DNA of 64,000 nt from Microbispora hainanensis (GCF_036186745.1 NZ_CP108086.1:7068001-7132000); one strand, 5' to 3'; counted from the stretch's first letter, positions 8,912 to 17,963 are shown. Translations and numbers: made by a program. The notes: a model not told the origin generated them from the sequence alone.

Positions 8912-10577
8912 CACCACCCCCGCCACGCGCACCCCGGCCGCATCGGACCCGGGCCCGCTTCGTCCGCCGTGGAGCGCCCGCGCCCTCATCGGGGCGGGCC
9001 TGCTCGTCGCGGCCGTGGCCGTCACCTGGCTGACGTTCTGGTGGATCGGCCTGTCCCCCGCTTCGCTGGCCGCCGGGCTGGACGACACCGTACGGCTGCT
9101 GCGCCGGATGTGGCCGCCGGACCTGCCCGGCGCGGGAGACATCGCCTCGATGATCGCGGAGACGCTGCTCATCGCGGTGGCGGGCACCGGCCTGGCGGCG
9201 CTCGCCTCGGTGCCGCTGGCCTTCGTCGCCGCGCGCACCCACAACGGCCCCCGCTGGCTCCGGCCGCCCGCCCGCGTGGTCGTCGTGCTGACCCGGGCCG
9301 TGCCCACGCTCGCCTTCGCGATCCTGTTCGTGCGGATCTTCGGCCTGGGCCCGCTGGCCGGCTCGCTCGCCGTCGCCGTGCACTCGGTCGGCATGATCGC
9401 CAAGCTGCTGACCGACGCCGTCGAGGAGACCGATCCCGCCCCCGCCGAGGCGGTCCGCGCGTGCGGGGCAGGCGAGGCGCAGGTGGCCGTCTCCACCGTG
9501 CTGCCCCGCGTGTTCCCCGCGCTGACCGGCATCGTGCTGTACCGCCTCGACATCAACATCCGGGCGTCGGCCGTGCTCGGCGTCGTCGGGGCCGGCGGCA
9601 TCGGCGTGGCGCTGCAGACCGCGCTGGGCAGCCTCAACTACCACCGGGCGGCCGGGATCATCTGCGTGATCGTCGTCCTGGTTCTGCTGCTGGAGCTGCT
9701 GTCGGTGGTGGTCCGCCGTACGATCCTCCGTCCCACGGCTCGCCGCCGCACGGTTCGCGGCCGCACGGCTCGCCGGCGCACGGACGCGCTGCCCGCCGGG
9801 CGTGCCCCGTACGAGGTCGGCTGGGACCGCGGCCGGGTGCTGCGGGTGACCGGCGCGGTGGCGGCCGGAGTGGTGTTCCTGGTGTCGCTGTGGTCCCTGG
9901 ACCCCGACCCGGGCCGGCTGGCGGGGGCCTGGCCGAACCTGCGTGCCGTGCTGAGCGGCATGTGGCCGCCCGCGTTCTCCGGCGAGCTGCTCATGGCGGT
10001 GCTGGAGAGCCTGCTCATGGCACTGGGCGCAGCCGCGGCGGGCGCCGCGTGCGGGCTGGTTCTGGCCCTGCTCACCGCCGTCAACACCACCCCGTGGCGG
10101 CCGCTGTCCGCGGTGGTCCGGGTGCTGCTCGTCGTGGTCCGGGGCGTTCCCGACCTTGTGTACGCGCTGCTGTTCGTCGCCGCGCTGGGACTCGGCCCGT
10201 ACGCCGGCTTCCTGGCGCTGTGGATCTCCTCCACCGCGCTCGCGGCCAAGTTCTTCGCCGACTCCCTGGAGCAGCTCGACCCGCTGCCGCACGAGGCGCT
10301 GACCTCGGTCGGAGCCCGCCGGTGGCAGGCGTTCGCCGCCGGGATCTGGCCGCAATTCGTGCCGTCGTTCACCGGCAACGGCCTGTTCGTGGCCGACCTG
10401 GCGCTGCGCGAGTCGGTCGTGCTCGGCATCGCCGGCGCGGGCGGCGTCGGCTACCTGATGCAGGAGTCGATCGCCACCCTGCGTTACGACACCACCGCCG
10501 CGATCGTCATCGCGATCGCCGTCGTCGTGTACGCCATCGAGACACTCGCCCGGATCGCACGCGGGCACCTGCTGTGA
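8904..10577 (+). CDS. Fused PhnE-PhnE ABC transporter permease
   Basis: This 557-residue protein contains two full permease domains of the PhnE class. The first runs to about residue 275 and the second from about 310 to the end; each has about six hydrophobic segments and an EAA-type coupling loop (AEAVRACGAGEAQ in the first, HEALTSVGARRWQ in the second). Both also carry a GAGGIG or GAGGVG motif near the end. The linker is Arg/Thr-rich and repetitive (TARRRTVRGRTARRRT). The ATG at 8904 overlaps the stop of the ATPase gene (ATGGTTAG); a longer in-frame reading starts inside the ATPase repeats and is rejected. Fusion replaces the usual two separate PhnE proteins. Confidence 0.9.
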   Translation: MVSTTPATRTPAASDPGPLRPPWSARALIGAGLLVAAVAVTWLTFWWIGLSPASLAAGLDDTVRLLRRMWPPDLPGAGDIASMIAETLLIAVAGTGLAALASVPLAFVAARTHNGPRWLRPPARVVVVLTRAVPTLAFAILFVRIFGLGPLAGSLAVAVHSVGMIAKLLTDAVEETDPAPAEAVRACGAGEAQVAVSTVLPRVFPALTGIVLYRLDINIRASAVLGVVGAGGIGVALQTALGSLNYHRAAGIICVIVVLVLLLELLSVVVRRTILRPTARRRTVRGRTARRRTDALPAGRAPYEVGWDRGRVLRVTGAVAAGVVFLVSLWSLDPDPGRLAGAWPNLRAVLSGMWPPAFSGELLMAVLESLLMALGAAAAGAACGLVLALLTAVNTTPWRPLSAVVRVLLVVVRGVPDLVYALLFVAALGLGPYAGFLALWISSTALAAKFFADSLEQLDPLPHEALTSVGARRWQAFAAGIWPQFVPSFTGNGLFVADLALRESVVLGIAGAGGVGYLMQESIATLRYDTTAAIVIAIAVVVYAIETLARIARGHLL

Positions 10578-10615
10578 GCGGGCGGGCGCAGGACGGGAAG
10601 GGAAGGGATCTCACC

Positions 10616-11818
10616 ATGACCACCACCGCCGGCGGCCTCGGGCGCGCCTCCGACTGGGACCCCACCGCGCCGGAGACCTTCGACAGCTCGCACGAGGTCT
10701 ACGCCGGGTTGCGGCGACGCTGCCCGGTGCCGTGGAGCGACGCGTTCGGCGGCTTCTGGGCCGCCACCCGTTACGAGGACGTGGTGCGGGTGGCCCGCGA
10801 CAGCGAGACGTTCAGCACCGCGGTGCAGAACGTCGTCCCGCACGTGCCGCGCACCCAGCGCCGCCCGCCGCTGCACTTCGACCCGCCCGAGCACGGGATC
10901 TACCGCGCTCCGATGGACCGGGTGCTGCGCCGCAGCGTCGTACGCCGTCTCGAACCGGCCTTCGCGGAGGCGGCGCGCGAGCTGCTGGGGCCGCTCCTGG
11001 CCAGGGGCGGCGGCGACTACTCCCGGGAGTTCGCGCTGCCGTACGCGGCGCAGTGCTTCGCCATCTTCCTCGGCCTGCCGGTCGAGCGGGTGCTGGAGAT
11101 CCGCCGGATCGGCGTCGCGTACAGCTTCGCCATCCAGGAGATGGACCGGGCCGGGGTCATGGCGGCGAGCGAGGAGCTCTACGCCATCGCCCGCGCCATC
11201 GTGGAGGACCGCCGGGCCGACCCCCGCGACCCGGACGAGGACCTGGTGTCCAGCCTGCTGCGGGCGTCCGCCGACCAGGAGCGGCCGATCCCGTACGACA
11301 TGGTCGTGGCCACCGTCCGGCAGACCATCGTGGCCGGAATAGGGGCGCCGCACGCCGCGCTCGGCAGCGCCGCCGTGCATCTGTCCCGCGACCCCGGCCT
11401 CCAGGACCGGCTGCGCGCCGACCCGGGCCTGCTGCCCGCGGCGGTCGAGGAGCTGCTGCGGCTGTACGCCCCCTATCGGGTGTTCGCCAGGACCGCCACC
11501 CGCGACGTCGAGCTCGGCGGCCGCACGGTGCGGGCCGGCGAGGCGATCGCGATGATCTTCCCCTCGGCGAACAGGGACGAGGCGGTGTTCGACGAAGCGG
11601 ACCGGCTCGACCTGGAGCGGCGGCCCAACCGGCACCTCGCGTTCGGGCGGGGTGCGCACCGCTGCCCGGGCGCGGCGATGGCCCGGCTGGAGATGACGGC
11701 CGCGCTGGGCGAGCTGCTCGCCGGCACCAGCCGCGTCGAACCGGACGGCGAGGTGGAGATGTTCAACTGGCTGGAGTTCGGGCCCAGGTCGGCGCCGCTG
11801 CGCCTCGTCCCCCGCTGA
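10616..11818 (+). CDS. Cytochrome P450
   Basis: This 400-residue bacterial P450 has the heme-binding loop FGRGAHRCPG with the ligand Cys at residue 350, the K-helix ExxR (EELLRLYAPYR) and the PERF-like region. The I-helix, which normally carries an acid-alcohol pair (AGxDT or GxxTT), reads VAGIGAPHAALGS and lacks both the acid and the threonine. Proton delivery for O2 activation must therefore differ, or the enzyme uses an alternative mechanism or has a different role. The ATG at 10616 lies 38 bp after the permease gene with GGGAAGGGA upstream, so it is probably in the transporter operon. Redox partners are not encoded nearby. Substrate unknown. Confidence 0.92.
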   Translation: MTTTAGGLGRASDWDPTAPETFDSSHEVYAGLRRRCPVPWSDAFGGFWAATRYEDVVRVARDSETFSTAVQNVVPHVPRTQRRPPLHFDPPEHGIYRAPMDRVLRRSVVRRLEPAFAEAARELLGPLLARGGGDYSREFALPYAAQCFAIFLGLPVERVLEIRRIGVAYSFAIQEMDRAGVMAASEELYAIARAIVEDRRADPRDPDEDLVSSLLRASADQERPIPYDMVVATVRQTIVAGIGAPHAALGSAAVHLSRDPGLQDRLRADPGLLPAAVEELLRLYAPYRVFARTATRDVELGGRTVRAGEAIAMIFPSANRDEAVFDEADRLDLERRPNRHLAFGRGAHRCPGAAMARLEMTAALGELLAGTSRVEPDGEVEMFNWLEFGPRSAPLRLVPR

Positions 11819-12010
11819 TCCCACCACCGAGTCGGCACCACCGAACCCGCCACCGGGCCCACCACCGAGCGGCACCACCGAACCCGCCACCGGGCCCACC
11901 ACCGAGTCGGCACCACCGAGAACCGAGCAGCGCGACCGAACCCGCCATCGAGCAGCACGACCGAACCACCACCGGGCCCGCCATCGGGCCCGCCATCGGG
12001 GCTGCCCGGG
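11819..12010. repeat. Degenerate tandem repeats in the P450-hydrolase gap
   Basis: About 190 bp of CCACCACCGAG/CGGCACCACCGAACCC-type units repeat about every 38-41 bp (two and a half copies), followed by shorter GGGCCCGCCATC repeats. Open frames on the minus strand here are repetitive and show no protein-like composition, so no gene is called. The rest of the gap to 12137 holds only the GGAGGAAA ribosome site of the next gene. Confidence 0.7.
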
Positions 12011-12137
12011 CGAGCACCGGCCACCGGCGCCCGCCCGGCATGTGCCCCACCACCACTGCCAGACGCCCCGCCGTGATTCCTGACCCTGCGGGGCCCGAGC
12101 CGACACCCCGTTCATCAACCGTGGAGGAAACGCACTC

Positions 12138-13058
12138 GTGTTAGCCCGATCCATGACCGCGCGAACCCTGCTGGCGGCGACCGTGGGAGCGGTCGTCCTC
12201 GCCGGTTCCGGCGCCGCCGCGGCGTCGTCCCCCCAGAAGCCGCCGCCGCCGAAGCCCCCCGCGACCGGCACCCCCGCGCGCACCATCCTGGCCACGGTCC
12301 GCGAGGCCGCCCAGGGGCTGCCCGGGCACACCGTCTACCGCCCGGCCGATCTCAAGGCGCTGCGGAAGGACAGCCTGCCCGTGATCGTCTACGGCAACGG
12401 CGCCTGCGCGACGAGCAACCTGGAGGGGATCACGTTCCTCACCGGCCTGGCTTCGCAGGGCTACATCGTCGTGGCCAACGGCGGGCTGGACGAGTTCCCC
12501 GTCCCCAGCACCCCCGAGGACACGATCGCGCACCCCGAGGCGCTCCTCGCCGCCGCCCACTGGGCCACCGAGTCGAAGCAGGCCCGCAAGCAGTTCGACG
12601 GGCGAGCGGACACGACGCGGGTGGGCGTGCTCGGCCACAGCTGCGGCGGCGTCGAGGCCCTCGCCGCCGGGACCGACCCCATCATCGACGCGGTCGCCGG
12701 ATTCAACACCGGCTATCTCCCGGACCCGGCCTTCGGCGGCTACGGGCGCGACCGTCTCGCCGGTCTGCACACGCCGACGCTGCTGGTGAACGGTGGTCCC
12801 GACGACGTCGCCTACCAGAACAGCATCGACAACTACGCCCTGCTGAACGTCCCGGCCGCCCTGGTCGGCGACACCGCGGCCGGCCACACCGGCCTGATCG
12901 CGGGTCTCGAGGCCACCAAGGGCTGGCAGGTGGCCGCGGACTGGTTCGACTACGTCCTGCGCGGAGACCGGGCAGCCGGGGCACGCTTCATCGGCCCCGG
13001 CTGCGGGCTGTGCGGCGAGAACGGATGGACGGTCGAGACGAAGGGGCTCCCGCTGTGA
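12138..13058 (+). CDS. Secreted alpha/beta hydrolase (dienelactone hydrolase/esterase-like)
   Basis: This 306-residue exported protein has a signal peptide ending near residue 29 (AAAAS), then a Pro-rich stretch and an alpha/beta hydrolase core. It shows an oxyanion-loop region VIVYGNGAC (residues 82-90), the nucleophile elbow GHSCGG with Ser168, and a late His in the GHTGLIAG segment; Asp in NGGPDDV is the likely acid. The GTG at 12138 has GGAGGAAA 8 nt upstream. It is translationally coupled to the next hydrolase (GTGA overlap). It may act on a polymer or ester outside the cell whose product is handled by the adjacent transporter and P450; that link is inference from position. Confidence 0.85.
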   Translation: MLARSMTARTLLAATVGAVVLAGSGAAAASSPQKPPPPKPPATGTPARTILATVREAAQGLPGHTVYRPADLKALRKDSLPVIVYGNGACATSNLEGITFLTGLASQGYIVVANGGLDEFPVPSTPEDTIAHPEALLAAAHWATESKQARKQFDGRADTTRVGVLGHSCGGVEALAAGTDPIIDAVAGFNTGYLPDPAFGGYGRDRLAGLHTPTLLVNGGPDDVAYQNSIDNYALLNVPAALVGDTAAGHTGLIAGLEATKGWQVAADWFDYVLRGDRAAGARFIGPGCGLCGENGWTVETKGLPL

Positions 13059-14440
13059 TCCGCCGCAGAGTGACCGCGTGCCTGGCCGCCGCGCTGACGG
13101 CCGTCGCCGGAAGCGGAACCGCCGCCGCCTCCACCAGACCTCCCGGCGGCACGCCGTGCCTGCCGGACTCCCCCGCCCACCCGACCTGCGTCAGCGGCAC
13201 CCTCAAGGACGGCACGCCGTACGAGTTCGTCGTCCCGGCCCACTGGAACGGCACCGTGGTGGTCGCCCTCGACTTCGCCGGCACGGGCCGCAGCGAGCCG
13301 CTGACCGCGCGGCTGCTGGCCGACGGCGTGGCCCGCGGCGGCACGAGCCGGGCGATCAGCGGCTGGGACATCCGCTCCGCCATCGACAACCAGGCCGAGG
13401 CGCTGGCCCGTTTCGAGCAGGCGTACGGCCCGGCCCGGAAGGCGATCGCCTCCGGGACCTCGATGGGCGGTTTCGTCGCCGCCGGCGTCGCCCAGGTCCA
13501 CCCCCACGCCTTCGACGCCGCCGTCCCGATGTGCGGCGGCCTCGGCGGGTCGGTCGGCCAGTGGAACCAGAAGCTCGACACGGTCTTCGTGCTCGAACGC
13601 CTGGTCGCGCCGGGACTGCCGGTCATCGACATCCCCGCCGACATCGAATCGGCCAGGAAGGCGTGGATCGACGCGCTGGCCGCGGCGCAGCAGACCCCGC
13701 AGGGGCGGGCCCGGATCGCACTGGCCGCCGCGATCGGCCAGTTGCCGGCCTGGGGACGCAACCCCGACGGGTCCGCGCCGCCGCCTCCGGACAGCCGGGA
13801 CGCCGCCGCGCTGGAGCAGGGCGCCTACCTCGCGCTCGCCGGTGGGCCGCTGCCCTACATCGGGCAGGCCATGAGCAGCCGGCGCCAGATCATGGACGTG
13901 GTCGGCGGAAACCCGTCCTGGAACACGGGCGTGGACTACGACAAGCAGTTGAGCCTCGCCGATCCCGCCCTGCGGCATGCCGTCCGCGACCTCTACAAGG
14001 CGGCGGGTCTGGACCTCGCCGCCGACCTGAGGAGCCTGGCCGCCGCGCCCCGCATCGCGGCGGACCCGGACGCCGCCAAGCGGTTCTCGCGCGGCATCGT
14101 CCTGAACGGCGACCTGCGGATCCCCGTGCTCACCCTGTCCGGCACCGGTGACCAGATCTCCACCGTCGCCCAGCAGCAGTCGTACGAGGAGAACGTGCGC
14201 CGCGCGGGAGCGAGCTCCCTGCTGCGCCAGACGTACACGGAGACCGTCGGCCACTGCGACTTCTCGCCCGCGGAGCAGGAGGCGGCGCTGACGACGATGC
14301 TCGACCGGCTGCGGACCGGTCACTGGCCCGCGACGTCCGCCCCGGCGATGAACGCCCGCGCCGCGGCGCTGGGGGCCGACCCCGCCCCACGGTATGTCCC
14401 GTTCAACCCGCCCCGGTTCAACCGTCCCTATCCCGGCTGA
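13055..14440 (+). CDS. Secreted alpha/beta hydrolase, paralogue of the 5.4-6.9 kb gene
   Basis: This 461-residue exported hydrolase starts at the GTG at 13055, which overlaps the previous stop. The signal ends near GTAAAS. The nucleophile elbow is SGTSMGG; a GTGDQIS segment and the VGHCDF histidine late in the protein are candidates for the rest of the triad. It shares NPSWNTGVDYDKQL and RTGHWPAT-type segments with the minus-strand hydrolase at 5445, which shows common ancestry. The same longer frame extends upstream to 13010 but only inside the preceding gene. A strong terminator hairpin follows directly, which closes the operon. Confidence 0.86.
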   Translation: MIRRRVTACLAAALTAVAGSGTAAASTRPPGGTPCLPDSPAHPTCVSGTLKDGTPYEFVVPAHWNGTVVVALDFAGTGRSEPLTARLLADGVARGGTSRAISGWDIRSAIDNQAEALARFEQAYGPARKAIASGTSMGGFVAAGVAQVHPHAFDAAVPMCGGLGGSVGQWNQKLDTVFVLERLVAPGLPVIDIPADIESARKAWIDALAAAQQTPQGRARIALAAAIGQLPAWGRNPDGSAPPPPDSRDAAALEQGAYLALAGGPLPYIGQAMSSRRQIMDVVGGNPSWNTGVDYDKQLSLADPALRHAVRDLYKAAGLDLAADLRSLAAAPRIAADPDAAKRFSRGIVLNGDLRIPVLTLSGTGDQISTVAQQQSYEENVRRAGASSLLRQTYTETVGHCDFSPAEQEAALTTMLDRLRTGHWPATSAPAMNARAAALGADPAPRYVPFNPPRFNRPYPG

Positions 14441-14452
14441 CCCGGGGATGCC

Positions 14453-14480
14453 GCTGCCCGGACCACCCGGTCCGGGCAGC
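14453..14480 (+). terminator. Hairpin terminator after the hydrolase pair
   Basis: A perfect 12-bp stem (14453-14464 with 14469-14480) and a 4-nt loop begin 12 nt after the hydrolase stop. There is no T-run, as is usual in GC-rich actinobacteria. Confidence 0.75.
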
Positions 14481-14875
14481 TCCCGGACGCCATTCGGAGC
14501 CGGATTTGGGCCTGTTCCGGGGCGTGCTCCCGGTCACGACGGAGCCGGTGCATCCGCACCCGCAATACCTGTTGAGGGTGCCATTGCAGGTCACCGTACC
14601 GTCGTGGGGCGTGCGCGCACGTGCCACTGCGGGCGACCACGGGCCGAAGCGCTTCAGCCGGCAGGCCACCCGTTCGGCATGGCCGTGTCCCGGTCGAGGA
14701 CGCATCCGCGCACGCGATGACACGCCGCCGTGAACGTCGCTATCCGGGTCGTTCGTCTTGGCCGTCGTGCACCTCCGCGTACGCGACTCTCCGGCAGGGC
14801 GGCCCTGGCGGACGTGGTGTCTGTCCGCCGGAGCCGCCCCGCGACCTGACCACCCGAGAGCGGTCCCGGGCGAAA

Positions 14876-14889
14876 TGTTAGCGCTAACA
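14876..14889. promoter_or_regulatory. LacI-family operator palindrome
   Basis: TGTTAGCGCTAACA is a perfect 14-bp palindrome with the central CG typical of LacI/GalR-family operators. It lies about 500 bp before the GH62 start. LacI-type repressors are the usual sugar-responsive regulators of actinobacterial glycosidase genes; no such repressor is encoded in the window. Confidence 0.65.
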
Positions 14890-15070
14890 ATTCTCCCGTG
14901 TCTGCGTTTCCTTCTCTATCCGATGGCCGTGGTGGCAGCCCGGAGCCAATACGAGGAGAAGAGGCGATGTCAAGGACGGCACCTCTTCCCCGCCGATGAG
15001 CAGAGCACGCACATGCGGGTTCATCAGGTGTTATCGAGGGCCACCGCCCGTGCGGCGGCAGCTCCGCTCT

Positions 15071-15118
15071 GAAACTTTCTCGCGATACTTGACACAATTT
15101 CGCGTTGTTTTCCAGACT
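15071..15118 (+). promoter_or_regulatory. GAAACTTTC xylan box and promoter of the GH62 gene
   Basis: GAAACTTTC at 15071-15079 matches the core of the CGAAACTTTCG palindrome reported upstream of Streptomyces xylanase genes. It is followed 9 bp later by TTGACA (15089-15094), then an 18-bp spacer and a weak -10 CAGACT (15113-15118). The box directly abutting the -35 would suit repression. Confidence 0.5.
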
Positions 15119-15385
15119 GTTTCTCCGAGGCGGTTTTCTCCTGCCATGTGGTGGTGCGCGGTGAGGACCGCCGTTCGCGACGCCCTGGTGGTGTGCGTTT
15201 CCTGATCACAGGACGCGGCGTCGATCACGCGGAGCAACGCCCGCGTGTCCGCTTTTCCTGCACCGGCTCCGTGGCCGGCGGCGGCTCCACGACCTTCGGG
15301 TCCGCCGCGAACGGCACCGCGGCCCCCGGCCGCTGCTCGCATCAGCGCCTGACGGCGGCCGGACATGATGATGAGGAGAACACAG

Positions 15386-16900
15386 ATGCGTCTGCCCTGG
15401 AGAGCGCGGTCACCGCGCCCCTCCGCCGCCACGACGGCGGCGGCGCCCCGGCGGGCCTCGCGCCGCGCCCTCGTGATCGGCTCCATCTCGGTCCTGCTGG
15501 CCGGAACCGGCGGCCTGCTGATCACACAGCCCGCCCAGGCGGCCGTCGCCTGCCGGGTCGACTACACCATCAGTTCGAGCTGGCCGGGCGGCTTCAACGC
15601 CAACGTCACCATCAACAACCTCGGCGACGCGGTCAACGGCTGGCAGCTGACCTGGTCGTTCGGCGCCGGCGAGCAGATCACCCAGATCTGGAACGCCACC
15701 CACACCCAGTCGGGCTCCTCGGTGACCGCTACCAACGTCTCCTACAACGGCAGCATCCCCAGCGGCGGCAGCACGAACTTCGGATTCAACGGTTCCACGA
15801 ACGGCTCCCCCCAGGTGCCCACGTCGTTCTCCCTGAACGGTGTGGCCTGCACCGGTAGCCCGGGCTCGCCCAGCCCCTCCCCCACACAGTCTCCCAGCGC
15901 GTCGCCCAGCGCGTCGCCCAGCGCGTCGCCCAGCGCGTCGCCCAGTGCGTCGCCAACGCGTTCCCCGTCCCCGTCCCCGTCGGTGACGCCGACATGTGAC
16001 CTTCCGTCGTCGTACCGCTGGACCTCGACCGGTGCGCTGGCGACGCCGAAGTCCGGGTGGGTCTCGCTGAAGGACTTCACCAACGTCGTCTACAACGGCA
16101 AGCACCTCGTCTACGCGACGACGCACGACAACGGATCGAGCTGGGGCTCGATGGCGTTCAGCCCCTTCACGAACTGGTCCGACATGGCCTCGGCCACACA
16201 GACCAAGATGAACTTCTCCACCGTCGCGCCGACGCTGTTCTACTTCGCTCCCAAGAACATCTGGGTGCTCGCGTACCAGTGGGGCGGCACCGCGTTCTCC
16301 TACCGGACCTCGACCGACCCCAGCAACCCGAACGGCTGGTCGGCGCAGCAGACGCTGTCGACGGCGAGCATCTCCGGCTCCGGCACCGGCCCGATCGACC
16401 AGACGCTCATCGGTGACGACCAGAACATGTACCTGTTCTTCGCCGGGGACAACGGCAAGATCTACCGGTCGAGCATGCCCATCGGGAACTTCCCGGGCAA
16501 CTTCGGCTCCAACTACACCACCATCATGAGCGACTCGACGAACAACCTCTTCGAGGGTGTCGAGGTCTACAAGCTCCAGGGCCAGAACAAGTACCTGATG
16601 CTGGTGGAGTCGATCGGCTCGCAGGGCCGCTACTTCCGCTCCTACACCGCCACCAGCCTGGGCGGCAACTGGACCCCGCAGGCCACCAGCGAGAGCAACC
16701 CCTTCGCCGGCAAGGCCAACAGCGGCGCCACCTGGACCAACGACATCAGCCACGGCGACCTGGTCCGCACCAACCCCGACCAGACCAAGACCGTCGACCC
16801 CTGCAACCTGCAGCTGCTCTACCAGGGCCGCAGCCCCAGCTCCGGCGGCGACTACGGCCTGCTGCCCTACCGGCCCGGCCTGCTGACCCTGCAGCGCTGA
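15386..16900 (+). CDS. CBM2-GH62 alpha-L-arabinofuranosidase, secreted
   Basis: This 504-residue secreted enzyme should release arabinose side chains from arabinoxylan. A long signal region (ending near QPAQA, about residue 52) is followed by an N-terminal CBM2 (WPGGFNANVTINN, about residues 56-155), a Pro/Ser linker with repeated SPSA units, and a GH62 five-bladed propeller. The GH62 part opens with CDLPSSYRWTSTG, contains VYATTHDNGSSWGSM and GPIDQTLIGDD, and ends in GDYGLLPYRPGLLTL, all characteristic of the family. The ATG at 15386 has AGGAGA 8 nt upstream; three earlier ATGs are less well placed. Upstream operators suggest sugar induction, and a hairpin terminator follows. Confidence 0.93.
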   Translation: MRLPWRARSPRPSAATTAAAPRRASRRALVIGSISVLLAGTGGLLITQPAQAAVACRVDYTISSSWPGGFNANVTINNLGDAVNGWQLTWSFGAGEQITQIWNATHTQSGSSVTATNVSYNGSIPSGGSTNFGFNGSTNGSPQVPTSFSLNGVACTGSPGSPSPSPTQSPSASPSASPSASPSASPSASPTRSPSPSPSVTPTCDLPSSYRWTSTGALATPKSGWVSLKDFTNVVYNGKHLVYATTHDNGSSWGSMAFSPFTNWSDMASATQTKMNFSTVAPTLFYFAPKNIWVLAYQWGGTAFSYRTSTDPSNPNGWSAQQTLSTASISGSGTGPIDQTLIGDDQNMYLFFAGDNGKIYRSSMPIGNFPGNFGSNYTTIMSDSTNNLFEGVEVYKLQGQNKYLMLVESIGSQGRYFRSYTATSLGGNWTPQATSESNPFAGKANSGATWTNDISHGDLVRTNPDQTKTVDPCNLQLLYQGRSPSSGGDYGLLPYRPGLLTLQR

Positions 16901-16992
16901 CGCCCTGACACCGAACCCGCCCGGCCTCCCGGCGTACGCGCAAACCCACCGGGTGAGCGCCATCGGCGACCGGGACCGGGCGGAACCCGACC

Positions 16993-17021
16993 GGCGGGCT
17001 CGGCACACGACCGAGCCCGCC
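16993..17021. terminator. Bidirectional hairpin terminator after GH62
   Basis: A perfect 11-bp stem (16993-17003 with 17011-17021) with a 7-nt loop sits between the GH62 gene and a convergent monooxygenase remnant. Confidence 0.75.
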
Positions 17022-17029
17022 CTTCTCAT

Positions 17030-17850
17030 CCCGAAAACCCTCGATGTACGAGCGGGCGGTCCGCATCGGGGATCGCGACACGGCCGGGTGCGTGCCCGGA
17101 CATGGCCAGCGTGACAGACGACCGATCCGTCGGAGAACGCGTCCGAGCGGGCCTCCGCCGAGCGACGACGCCGCCCGCTCGGACGCGCGCACCGCGGCGA
17201 AGCCGTACTCGGTCATCCGCCGCTCGTACTCCCCGATCGCGGCCGTCAGGGACGCGCCCGAGGACACGGCCGCGCGGAGCGTGCGGCAGGGCAGCGCCGC
17301 GTCCAGCAGCGCGCAGTTCGCCCCCGAGCCCTGGGCCGGGCTCATCGCGTGGACGGCGTCTCCGAGCACCGTGACGGCGGACGCCTCCCACGGCGCGACG
17401 GGCACCGAGCTCCTGATCGGGACGCAGGAGGTCTGGTCCACGTCGGCGGCCTCGATCCAGCCGCACCAAGGCCGGGTGCCAGCCCACGACGCGCTCGGCC
17501 ACGAAGCGGTGCAGGTGTCCGGCGCCGCGGGACGACAACTCGGCATCGGAGCCGGGCAGCAGGGCGGCGGGCACGGCGAGCGGCCACATCACGTAGTCGC
17601 CCCGCCAGCGCGGATCCAGACCCGGCCACAGCCGGGCCGCCGCCCGTGCCGGATCCTCTCGCAGGCGCATGAGCCCGAGCGCCAGGCCCAGCCGGCCCGC
17701 CCGTACGGACATGGATCCCCCCGCCAGCCGGGACGGCAGCAGCTCGGCCACCTCCTCGGTCAGCGGTGTCCTCCCGTAGACGCACCGGGTGCCGAGGTCC
17801 TTGATCCGCGCGTGCTGGAGCAGTTCGCGGCGCACCCGATATATGAAACG
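17030..17850 (-). pseudogene. FAD-dependent monooxygenase remnant, N-terminally truncated and frameshifted
   Basis: Two minus-strand frames together encode the middle and C-terminal parts of a PHBH-type FAD monooxygenase. The upstream frame (about 17850-17460) reads ELLQHARIKDLGTRCVYGRTPLTEE and continues to FVAERVVGWHPALVRL. The downstream frame (about 17465-17030) carries IEAADVDQTSC and the FAD-binding VTVLGDAVHAMSPAQGSGAN motif. The switch of frame near 17460 and the absence of the N-terminal GxGxxG FAD domain show that the gene is broken. The residual 5' end abuts a patatin fragment, so a deletion probably joined two genes. Confidence 0.75.
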
Positions 17851-17858
17851 ATTCATAT
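17841..17858. promoter_or_regulatory. AT-rich inverted repeat, possible TetR-type operator
   Basis: ATATGAA and TTCATAT form 7-bp arms around ACGA. Such an AT-rich dyad is out of place in this GC-rich DNA and lies at the junction of two gene fragments, so it may be a left-over intergenic operator. Confidence 0.4.
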
Positions 17859-17963
17859 GGCCCCGTTCCGGTCGGTGAGCGCGCAGAGCATGCCGACCTG
17901 CGCGGCCCCAAGGCTGCCGCCTCCCCCCAGGATGAACGCCGTCGTTATCGGCCGCTTCCCCAC
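17853..17963 (-). pseudogene. Patatin-like phospholipase N-terminal fragment
   Basis: The minus-strand frame reads AFILGGGGSLGAAQVGML, the glycine-rich oxyanion loop that opens bacterial patatin-like phospholipases, then stops after about 36 residues, before any GxSxG nucleophile. A GTG at 17963 could be the old start. Only the first strand-helix unit survives. The IS256-family insertion lies just upstream. Confidence 0.6.

Larger units (their letters stand above)
14481..15385. other. Long region upstream of GH62 without a clear gene
   Basis: About 900 bp. Several short open frames are present on both strands but none has a ribosome site together with protein-like composition. The content I can support is regulatory: a LacI-type palindrome, a GAAACTTTC box and a promoter-like TTGACA, followed by a leader of about 260 nt to the GH62 start. 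Confidence 0.6.

Noticed and set aside
8969..11818. 949-codon ORF fusing a PhnE-region frame to the P450
   Set aside because: The first part is an out-of-frame reading of the permease; the P450 has its own ATG and ribosome site at 10616.
14418..14723. Minus-strand ORF with a Cys/Thr/Ser-rich stretch resembling a lanthipeptide core
   Set aside because: No ribosome site, no modification enzyme nearby, and it overlaps the terminator of the upstream operon.
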